From Gammaproteobacteria bacterium (lineage in GTDB: Bacteria > Pseudomonadota > Gammaproteobacteria > Pseudomonadales > Cellvibrionaceae), in assembly GCA_025362015.1 (NCBI GenBank), contig JANYIO010000183.1, positions 1-57,468 of the forward strand: DNA of 57,468 bases, written 5' to 3'. The position numbers and the translations under genes are program-made. Under the pieces are notes generated by a model that worked only from the letters and a program-made list of their open reading frames with translations, was not told the origin of the DNA and ran no database searches. Shown here piece by piece: positions 44,947-51,548 of this stretch (its first letter is position 1; each line of letters begins with the position of its first letter).

Positions 44947-45806
44947 AACTAACTGAAGCTGACATTCTCAATGCAAGCATTTTGATAGTAGATGATCAAG
45001 AAGCAAATATAATGCTGCTGGAGCAATTGTTAGGTGAAGCGGGATATTCTACCGTGAGCTCAACAATGAACCCAACTGAAGTGAACGAATTACACAGCGA
45101 AAATCATTACGATTTAATTTTACTTGATTTGCAAATGCCGGTAATGGATGGTTTTCAGGTGATGGAAAATCTGAAAACCAATAATCTGGATGATTATATT
45201 CCGGTGATAGTACTCACTGCGCAGCCAGGCCATAAATTGCGTGCATTACAAGCGGGAGCAAAAGATTTTATTAGCAAGCCGTTTGATTTAGTGGAAGTTA
45301 AAACCCGCATTCATAATATGTTGGAAGTTCGCCTGCTCTACAAAAAGCTCGATGATTACAACAAAATACTTGAAGAAACGGTGCAGGCGCGTACTGCCGA
45401 ATTGCGTGAAAGCGAAGGGCGGTTTCGCAGCCTCACGGAGCTCGCGTCTGACTGGTACTGGGAGCAAGATGAAGCGGGTAAATTCATTCGTGTTTCCGGG
45501 CCGGTGTTAGAAATGCTCGGCGTTCAGGTCGACTCGTCATTGGAGGATGGTTTAATGGGTGCAGCTGTTGACGCTGAATCACGTGGCTGGAACCAGCGCG
45601 AACATAAACAATTGAAAGACATTATTGCTGCACGCCAACCCTTTATCGATTTTTCTTTTAGTCGTAAAAAAGCCGATGGTTCATTGCAATATTATCGCGT
45701 AAGTGGCGAGCCAATGTTCGACCACTTAAGTCGCTTTATCGGTTATCGTGGTATTGGTGTTCAATGCAAAGACATATCAGGTGCGGCCGATGCCAATAAC
45801 TCATAG
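44943..45806 (+). CDS. Response regulator with receiver and PAS domains
   Basis: The 287-residue protein has an N-terminal REC domain with Asp62 (LILLDLQMPVMDG), Thr/Ala switch region VLTAQPG and Lys112 (FISKPFD). A short coiled coil (LYKKLDDYNKILEETVQARTAELRESEG) and a PAS domain follow (residues ~155-280, SLTELASDWYWEQDEAGKFI). No output enzyme domain is present, so it probably acts by interaction. The start overlaps the kinase stop (ATGA). Its last codons and TAG stop begin a 3 x 21-bp repeat that extends into the next gene. Confidence 0.92.
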   Translation: MKLTEADILNASILIVDDQEANIMLLEQLLGEAGYSTVSSTMNPTEVNELHSENHYDLILLDLQMPVMDGFQVMENLKTNNLDDYIPVIVLTAQPGHKLRALQAGAKDFISKPFDLVEVKTRIHNMLEVRLLYKKLDDYNKILEETVQARTAELRESEGRFRSLTELASDWYWEQDEAGKFIRVSGPVLEMLGVQVDSSLEDGLMGAAVDAESRGWNQREHKQLKDIIAARQPFIDFSFSRKKADGSLQYYRVSGEPMFDHLSRFIGYRGIGVQCKDISGAADANNS

Positions 45807-46548
45807 TGCTTCCCAAATAATAAGCAGTCCTTTGCAAATAACTCACAGCCCTTTGCAAAACCATCTTCTCGCGGCGCTCGAGAAAGCTGAAATTGATCGC
45901 TTGACGAAACGAATGCAATGCGTGGAATTAAAATTGGGCGATACTATTTACGAGCCAGGCCAGCCCTTACACTATGCGTATTTTCCTACGACGAGCGTTA
46001 TTTCTTTGCATTACGTAATGGAAACTGGCGCATCAGCAGAAGCCGCTGGTGTCGGTAATGAAGGTATTGTGGGTGTTCCGTTATTTCTCGGCGGCAACAC
46101 TACCTCTAGCTCGGCAGTAGTACAAATAGCAGGTTATGCCTATCGTCTGGAAGCGAGTATTTTAAAAGCAGAATTTAATTGCGGCGGAATAATGCAGCGT
46201 GTGTTACTGCGTTATGCGCAGGCATTAATGACGCAAATGTTTCAAACTGCCGTTTGCAACCGTCACCACTCAGTAGAACAGCAGTTATGCCGCTGGCTAT
46301 TGTTAACGGTGGATCGCGTTGCGACCGATGAATTGGTCATCACTCAGGAGTTGGTAGCAAATATGCTAGGGGTAAGGCGCGAAAGTATTACTCAAGCCGC
46401 TTCTAACTTGCAAAGCGCAGACTGTATTCGCTATCGTCGTGGCCACATCGCGGTATTGGATAGAAGGAAACTGGAAAGTCGCGTGTGTGAATGTTACGGC
46501 GTTGTTCAAAAAGAATTATTCCGACTAATGACCACCGTTCGTAAGTAA
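45790..46548 (+). CDS. Crp/Fnr-family transcription regulator
   Basis: The ATG at 45790 (AGGTG before it) is favoured; the GTG at 45748 would deepen the overlap with the upstream gene. The 252-residue protein has a cyclic-nucleotide-binding-like domain (residues ~30-150, LGDTIYEPGQPLHYAYFPTTSVISL) and a C-terminal Crp-type HTH (residues ~170-235, ELVANMLGVRRESITQAASNLQ). The usual cAMP-binding Arg motif is not obvious, so it probably responds to another signal. The first residues (ITHSASQ, IISSPLQ, ITHSPLQ) come from a 21-bp tandem array that begins in the preceding gene. Confidence 0.88.
   Translation: MPITHSASQIISSPLQITHSPLQNHLLAALEKAEIDRLTKRMQCVELKLGDTIYEPGQPLHYAYFPTTSVISLHYVMETGASAEAAGVGNEGIVGVPLFLGGNTTSSSAVVQIAGYAYRLEASILKAEFNCGGIMQRVLLRYAQALMTQMFQTAVCNRHHSVEQQLCRWLLLTVDRVATDELVITQELVANMLGVRRESITQAASNLQSADCIRYRRGHIAVLDRRKLESRVCECYGVVQKELFRLMTTVRK
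45795..45857 (+). repeat. 3 x 21-bp tandem array spanning the response-regulator stop and the Crp/Fnr N-terminus
   Basis: Unit 1 (45795-45815) contains the last codons and the TAG stop of the response regulator. Units 2 (45816-45836) and 3 (45837-45857) lie in the Crp/Fnr frame, where the repeated stop reads CAG and so does not stop that frame. Confidence 0.88.
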
Positions 46549-46606
46549 AAGCTCGTAAATACAGGCTTGTAAATACAGGCTTGTAAATAACAGCTCGCAA
46601 CTAAAA
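46537..46606 (+). repeat. 5 x 14-bp tandem array starting on the Crp/Fnr stop codon
   Basis: Units at 46537-46550, 46551-46564, 46565-46578, 46579-46592 and 46593-46606. Consensus gctcgtaaatacag. Unit 1 holds the last codons and the TAA stop of the Crp/Fnr gene (46546-46548). Confidence 0.9.
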
Positions 46607-47055
46607 ATCACGCAAGTGAAGTCGCCGCACTTTTTTCGAGTCATAAATTCTAATATTGCCATAGGCATTCGCAGTCAATTTTTAGTGCGTTAAATAAAAA
46701 TTTACTGCGAATGCCTATGGCAATATTATCATGCTGTGCTACGGTGATTAACCACCGCCGCTTATAAATTATCTGCAAAATATTACTGACATGCATCTAC
46801 ATAATTGCTCCGGTAACGGACGTTAATTACGAGCAGCCACAATAATTTTTGGTGTGATAGCGCACATACCTCAGCTGCCAGTAGGTTTACTCTAGGAAGC
46901 TCTTACGAATCTTTTATTGGCACCCATTTTGTATATTTGCCGATAGTAAAGAACCCTACAATCAGGGGCGCTGATTACTCCCTAGATAAGTAGCGCCTAT
47001 TCTTAATTTTATTTTATGGTTGTAATTATTTCTATTTTTATTTTGGAGAAACTTT
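46549..47055. other. Intergenic region between the Crp/Fnr gene and the BON gene
   Basis: This 507-bp region holds the 14-bp array (to 46606), the long inverted repeat at 46651-46728 and an AT-rich leader. The BON gene is preceded by a tggaga ribosome-binding site. No further gene is visible. Confidence 0.6.
46651..46728. repeat. Near-perfect 34-bp inverted repeat
   Basis: Arms 46651-46684 and 46695-46728 are reverse complements with one mismatch and a 10-base loop; the arm core is attgccataggcattcgcag. The stem is long and AT-rich, unlike a normal terminator. It could be a cruciform, a transposon end or a protein-binding site. Confidence 0.92.
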
Positions 47056-47871
47056 ATGAAAAAATTATCATTAATAAGGCTTTTTACACCCGCTATAGGT
47101 CTAACCATGCTTGTATTAAGTGGCGCCGCAAGTGCCGATGCAAAGCAGGATATTATTGAGGCGCGACAAGAGACACAAATTTGGACAACTTACGCACTTA
47201 GTCCGTATCTGCGTGCCAATGATATTAAGGTGCAGGTACATAATGGCAAAGCTACTTTAACCGGCAGGGTTGATGAAGATGTCAATAAAGAATTAGCGAC
47301 ACAAATTGCGTTAGGTGTTGGCGGTATCAAAGAGGTGGACAATGAAATTATCGTGCAATCAGATTACAGTCCCAAAAGTTCCTACGGTTTCGGTGAAACA
47401 GTCGATGATGTCACTATCACGGCAGGGGTGAAATCAAGATTGATCTGGAGTAAATTCTCTTATATAGCAACCAAGGTGGAAACCAAAGCTGGCCGCGTAT
47501 CCTTGTCAGGAGCTGTTAGTTCTAAAGAGGCGAAAGATTTGGCTGGCCGTTTGGCCGCTAACACCCGCGGTGTTGTTGGTGTTAAAAATCAATTAACTGT
47601 TACCGACAGACCAACTACCACTGAGAGCATTAGTAGCGTTGCGCATGAAACCGGTAAAAATGTAGAGGATGCCTGGATTACCACTAAAGTGAAATCCAAC
47701 TTTTTTTATTCAACCAATGTTAGCGCTTCTGATATTGAAGTTACTACTACTGCCGGTGTTGTTACATTAAAAGGTAAAGTGAGTAGCGGCGTTGAACGTG
47801 CGCTAGCAATCGAAACTGCACAAAATGTTCGTGGCGTTAAAAGTGTAGATGCACAAGGTTTGGTATTTTAA
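47056..47871 (+). CDS. Exported protein with three BON domains
   Basis: The 271-residue protein has a signal peptide (residues 1-27, LIRLFTPAIGLTMLVLSGAASA). Three BON domains follow at about residues 35-95 (VQVHNGKATLTGRVDEDVNKELATQIA), 110-185 (VETKAGRVSLSGAVSSKEAKDLA) and 200-270 (EVTTTAGVVTLKGKVSSGVERALAIETA). BON proteins such as OsmY bind membranes or phospholipids and are osmotically induced. It fits the osmotic-stress theme. A strong terminator follows at 47907-47940. Confidence 0.92.
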   Translation: MKKLSLIRLFTPAIGLTMLVLSGAASADAKQDIIEARQETQIWTTYALSPYLRANDIKVQVHNGKATLTGRVDEDVNKELATQIALGVGGIKEVDNEIIVQSDYSPKSSYGFGETVDDVTITAGVKSRLIWSKFSYIATKVETKAGRVSLSGAVSSKEAKDLAGRLAANTRGVVGVKNQLTVTDRPTTTESISSVAHETGKNVEDAWITTKVKSNFFYSTNVSASDIEVTTTAGVVTLKGKVSSGVERALAIETAQNVRGVKSVDAQGLVF

Positions 47872-47906
47872 TAGTTAATTTTTATTCATGCGGCCCTACA
47901 AAAAAA

Positions 47907-47940
47907 CCTGCAGCTGATAAAACAGCTGCAGGTTTTTTTT
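47907..47940 (+). terminator. Intrinsic terminator after the BON gene
   Basis: CCTGCAGCTG (47907-47916) pairs perfectly with CAGCTGCAGG (47923-47932), followed by eight T. Confidence 0.95.
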
Positions 47941-48037
47941 GTGCAGCTATTTAGCTAAGCCTAATTATTTACATAAGTCTAATTATTTAACTATGTGTAA
48001 CAACGTACAGAAGTGAAAAAGTTTTCTATGCGATTCT

Positions 48038-48142
48038 GCGCAGACTATAAATGCACAGGCTATAAATGCGCAGGCTATAAATGCGCAGGCTTTAAACGCA
48101 CAGGCTTTAAACACTCGGGCTATAAACACAAAGGCAATAAAA
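48038..48142 (+). repeat. 7 x 15-bp tandem array
   Basis: Seven units of 15 bp (48038-48052 to 48128-48142), consensus gcgcaggctataaat. The frame starting at ATG 48028 stays open to 48147 and would give a 39-residue Cys/Lys/Gly peptide of [C-A-G-(Y/F)-K]-type pentads. There is no convincing ribosome-binding site, so I treat it as a repeat. Confidence 0.9.
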
Positions 48143-48224
48143 AGTGATTTTTTCACTCACTCATTTCTTTCTGCCGTTGAGTGGCTACAGCAATGTCTAA
48201 TCATTTGTAAATTGGAATTTTTGT

Positions 48225-49178
48225 ATGTTAGATCTAAATAACGAATTAGACGCTCGCACGCTACATACGCGATTGGCAAAACATAATATTTCCCGTACTG
48301 CCATAAGTGCACCTACAGCAATGTGGGAAGAGGATGAGCGCACTGCACTCGAAACGCGGATTCTGGAAGGACACTATTTGGAAGGGTTACGTAAATCTAT
48401 TGCACCGCTTACCCCGGAAAAAATAAGCTCTGCAGATGACTTTACAATATGGTTTGAAGCTCTCGCCGAAAGTGGGCCGAGCCAACAACATCCACTTTTT
48501 GATTGGCTGGCGGAAGCGGCTAACCTTCCGCAAATGAAATGGTTTCTGACCCAGGAAATTGCAGTAGAAACCGGCTTTGAGGATTTGGTTGCCTATACGC
48601 AGATTGGGTTGCCGGTACAGGCAAAGTTGGAATGTGCGCGAAATTTTTGGGATGAAATGGGGCGCGGTAAACACGGCTCTACCAACCCTCAGCTATTGAA
48701 TCGTGTAATACAGGGTTTGGGGCTGCGGCCTTCTATCGCTACCACAGTATGGCAATCATTGGCGCTCAGTAACACCATGCTGGGTCTCGCGAGCACGCGC
48801 CGCTATGCCTATCATTCTTTGGGTGCATTGGGTGCGGTTGAACTAACTGCCTCACAGCGAACTGCCAAGATATCGCACGGCATGCAACGTTTAGGGTTGG
48901 ATCCATGGGTGCGTTCCTATTTTGATTTGCATGCCGCGCTCGATGTGTCCCATGCACGCAGCTGGATTCGCGAAATCATCCACCCCATGGTTAAAGCTAA
49001 TCCCGCGTGTGCGCAGTTTATTGCCGAGGGTGCTTTAATGCGACTGCAGTGCGATCAATTATGTTTTAACCGTTATGGTTATGAATTGTATGGTTCTGAA
49101 TTGGGATTAGATGAGGACCTGTTATCTGCTTTTATTTCACAAAGTATTAACGCTCACAAAGAAGAATTGTGGCGTTAA
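48225..49178 (+). CDS. Iron-containing redox enzyme (haem-oxygenase-like diiron oxidase family)
   Basis: The 317-residue all-helical protein has the haem-oxygenase-like diiron pattern: Glu in LTQEIAVETG, FWDEMGRGKHGS, Glu in LGALGAVELTA, and a DLHAALDVSHARSW segment with His-x(3)-Asp-x(2)-His. These are likely iron ligands. Family members carry out varied O2-dependent chemistry, so the substrate cannot be named. A GGAAT site is 9 bases before the ATG. The MITE at 49193-49354 follows directly, without a visible terminator. Confidence 0.85.
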   Translation: MLDLNNELDARTLHTRLAKHNISRTAISAPTAMWEEDERTALETRILEGHYLEGLRKSIAPLTPEKISSADDFTIWFEALAESGPSQQHPLFDWLAEAANLPQMKWFLTQEIAVETGFEDLVAYTQIGLPVQAKLECARNFWDEMGRGKHGSTNPQLLNRVIQGLGLRPSIATTVWQSLALSNTMLGLASTRRYAYHSLGALGAVELTASQRTAKISHGMQRLGLDPWVRSYFDLHAALDVSHARSWIREIIHPMVKANPACAQFIAEGALMRLQCDQLCFNRYGYELYGSELGLDEDLLSAFISQSINAHKEELWR

Positions 49179-49192
49179 TCTAACCCTGACTA

Positions 49193-49354
49193 GAATGGTA
49201 CTTACTTAAGCGTTTTTTCGACATGTTGGATGAAAATGTCGTATTTCAGAGAGTCGTCATCCTCGCGTAGCGTGGATCCAGTGCTTTTAAAACAGCTCGC
49301 CAGCACTCTGGATCCCCGCTTCGCGAGGATGACGGGCTAAAGTAAGTACCATTC
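49193..49354. mobile_element. 162-bp MITE with terminal inverted repeats and flanking direct repeats
   Basis: Ends GAATGGTACTTACTTAAGC (49193-49211) and its inverse (49336-49354) match at 18 of 19 positions. The element is flanked by the 11-bp direct repeat aaccctgacta (49182-49192 and 49355-49365), which looks like a target-site duplication. An internal inverted repeat (about 49255-49284 and 49302-49333; core gtcatcctcgcg and ggatccag) makes it highly foldable. No transposase is encoded; the family is not recognised. Confidence 0.88.
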
Positions 49355-49374
49355 AACCCTGACTAAATATTTTC

Positions 49375-50349
49375 ATGAAAAGTAGTGGCTCGGATATGAG
49401 TTTAAAAATTATTTTTTGTATGCTGAAAGAGACCTATGCTGGATGGAATGAGCATAAGGTTTCGCGTTTGGCTGCAGCGCTCGCGTACTACACCATATTT
49501 TCTTTGGCGCCCTTATTAATTTTAGTGATCGCTATTGCCGCAGCTGTTTTGGGTGGCGATAGTGCGCGCACGCAACTGATCGGGCAATTGCAACAACTCG
49601 TCGGAGTTGATGGTGCTGCAGTCATTGACACAGTGATTGTAGTTGCCAGCAAGCCCGACCAAAGTACCGGCAATATCGCTTCAGCTATTGGTGTTGCAGT
49701 GTTAATTTTCGGCGCGGCAGGCGTTTTTATTCAACTTCAGGATGCTTTAAATACAATTTGGGAAGTAGCACCAAAACCGGAAAGAAATGTAAAAACATTT
49801 ATTGTTAACCGCTTTTTATCCTTTGGTATGGTGCTGGGAATAGCATTTATTTTATTGGTTTCTTTGGCAATTAGTGCAGCACTTGCTTTCTTGAATGAAT
49901 TTCTAGGTGGCTTGGCACCGGAAATGGGATTTATTTTATCATTCATCAATATTGGCATTTCATTTAGCGTAATTACATTACTGTTTACGTTAATTTTTAA
50001 ATTTTTACCGGACGTAAAAATCGCCTGGAGCGATGTCATTGTGGGCGCAATGATTACCGCTTTATTTTTTACTATCGGAAAATATTTAATTGGTATTTAC
50101 TTGGGAAAAAGCACTTTTAGTTCTGCTTATGGGGCCGCAGGTTCTTTAGTTGTATTGCTAGTCTGGATTTATTACTCAGCACAAATACTTTTTTTGGGTG
50201 CAGAGTTTACCCAGGTTTATGCGCGCTATTATGGTTCAAAAATACAACCCGCTGACTATGCCGTATTTGTCACGGAGGATGCGCGCGCGCAACAGGGGAT
50301 TCTCAGCAATGAAACTTTTAACCCTGACGAAAAAAAGCAGGCTCATTAG
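49375..50349 (+). CDS. YihY/BrkB family inner-membrane protein
   Basis: The 324-residue protein has six to seven membrane segments and the family signature AAALAYYTIFSLAPLLILVIA near residue 30, then GAAGVFIQLQDALNTIWEV and SAYGAAGSLVVLLVWIYYSAQILFLGAEFTQVYA. YihY/BrkB proteins (once annotated RNase BN) have unknown function. Start may also be at 49396. The MITE's right flank ends ten bases before 49375, so this gene's promoter or leader was altered by the insertion. Orientation is convergent with the CPXCG gene. Confidence 0.9.
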   Translation: MKSSGSDMSLKIIFCMLKETYAGWNEHKVSRLAAALAYYTIFSLAPLLILVIAIAAAVLGGDSARTQLIGQLQQLVGVDGAAVIDTVIVVASKPDQSTGNIASAIGVAVLIFGAAGVFIQLQDALNTIWEVAPKPERNVKTFIVNRFLSFGMVLGIAFILLVSLAISAALAFLNEFLGGLAPEMGFILSFINIGISFSVITLLFTLIFKFLPDVKIAWSDVIVGAMITALFFTIGKYLIGIYLGKSTFSSAYGAAGSLVVLLVWIYYSAQILFLGAEFTQVYARYYGSKIQPADYAVFVTEDARAQQGILSNETFNPDEKKQAH

Positions 50350-50418
50350 GCAGTTGTATTTCCATAGATTAGGCTAGCCTCTCTACTCTTTACATCTGTT
50401 TTTCATATTTGCATTCAA

Positions 50419-50610
50419 TTATTCATTTTCACTGGATACGAAAACCGTTGCTTCGCCATCTTCGTCTACGGTTACGTAGAAATTTATTGGGCAGCAACAG
50501 ACTTGACAGTCCTCAATATAATCTTGCTCAGGCACAGAACAATCAATGAGGACCTCAATAGATTCACCGCAATAGGGGCATTGCACATCTTTAGCATCGA
50601 CTTTATTCAT
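50419..50610 (-). CDS. CPXCG motif Cys-rich small protein
   Basis: The 63-residue protein contains CPYCGES near the N-terminus and CQVCCCPI in the middle, the pattern of CPXCG proteins that bind zinc or another metal. The C-terminus is acidic (VDEDGEATVFVSSENE). These occur singly in gammaproteobacteria without known function. It follows the DUF1345 gene on the same strand, with an 80-bp gap filled by a 19-bp tandem array. Confidence 0.92.
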   Translation of the reverse strand: MNKVDAKDVQCPYCGESIEVLIDCSVPEQDYIEDCQVCCCPINFYVTVDEDGEATVFVSSENE

Positions 50611-50631
50611 CAGGAATCACCATTTTTCGCA

Positions 50632-50708
50632 TTTCAAGCCAGCAAGCCAGCTTTAAAAGAGTGCGCGAGTTTTAAGAAAGCAGGCTAGTTTTAAGAAAGC
50701 AAGCTAGC
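50632..50708 (-). repeat. 4 x ~19-bp tandem array starting on the DUF1345 stop codon
   Basis: Units at 50690-50708, 50671-50689, 50652-50670 (19 bp each) and 50632-50651 (20 bp), read on the minus strand as gctagcttgctttcttaaa and variants. The first unit encodes the last codons and TAA stop (50691-50693). Each of the first three units repeats the TTAAA. Confidence 0.9.
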
Positions 50709-51353
50709 GCTGACATTTACAAATAATCCTAAAATACTAATATTAAAAATAAAAGATAAAAACGATTGTAATAATACTATGCGGCGAACGCTTGTGCCAC
50801 ACACAGCCACATCAGCAGTTTGTGAGGCGACAGCGATAGTGAAAGAAAAATAAATAAAATCCCAATAGGATGGTTCCGATGGGCGATCAGGAAATAGAAA
50901 TGGTTTGTTTGCCTCAGGAGCGAGATAAAATAAATGCGCGTAATGAATCGCAAACGCCGTAGGCACTAACATCCATGATGCCGTGAGCGTAGAAAAGGTG
51001 AGCGCTATATGTTGTGCTTGTATAAATCCTGTGTGCTGTTTTGCGGTAGTTAATTCAAAAAATATCACTAGCAAGCTAACCACGCTGCCAATACAAACCA
51101 TCATTAACACCAATGAAGCGCTTTCATCCTGAATGCAGGCAATGCGACGAATGTGTTTAGGGTTTGCCTGCAGCATTAACACCCAGAGAAAAATCAGATA
51201 AACCCATGCCAGTAAATTCCAGCTAATAATGCCGCGTGTGAGTAGCGAAAATTTAGCAGGGAGTAATATAAAACAAATCAAGCCAGTAATAGTGGCCGTA
51301 ATAAGCCGCGGGCGCGCGCGGACATGATGTTTAAAACGATGTAATGAAATCAT
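50691..51353 (-). CDS. DUF1345 membrane protein (ion-channel-like)
   Basis: The 220-residue protein has about six transmembrane segments and the family motif SYWDFIYFSFTIAVASQTADVAV near residue 165, which resembles the P-loop of small potassium-channel-like proteins. Role is unknown. It lies between the A2M lipoprotein (divergent) and CPXCG genes. Its stop codon is the first unit of a tandem array. Confidence 0.88.
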   Translation of the reverse strand: MISLHRFKHHVRARPRLITATITGLICFILLPAKFSLLTRGIISWNLLAWVYLIFLWVLMLQANPKHIRRIACIQDESASLVLMMVCIGSVVSLLVIFFELTTAKQHTGFIQAQHIALTFSTLTASWMLVPTAFAIHYAHLFYLAPEANKPFLFPDRPSEPSYWDFIYFSFTIAVASQTADVAVCGTSVRRIVLLQSFLSFIFNISILGLFVNVSASLLS

Positions 51354-51548
51354 GGCTGGCTCATTATAGTTAGGAACAGCCTTTAGCTTAGCACTGCCAT
51401 TAATAGATTACGCAAGAGTGCTTTTTATTTGGCTAAAAAAAGCGCAGAATCAGCGAGGATTTATCACTCGCTTACTATAATAAATCTATTCTATCATTTT
51501 CTATTTCTGCCATTTTCCATTTTCAATCGTTTTCAAGGAAGCCGATGT

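Larger units (their letters stand above)
47872..48224. other. Intergenic region with terminator and repeats
   Basis: This 353-bp region contains the BON terminator, a 2 x 18-bp repeat at about 47955-47990 and a 7 x 15-bp array at 48038-48142. The array also reads as a short open frame (48028-48147). Confidence 0.65.
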
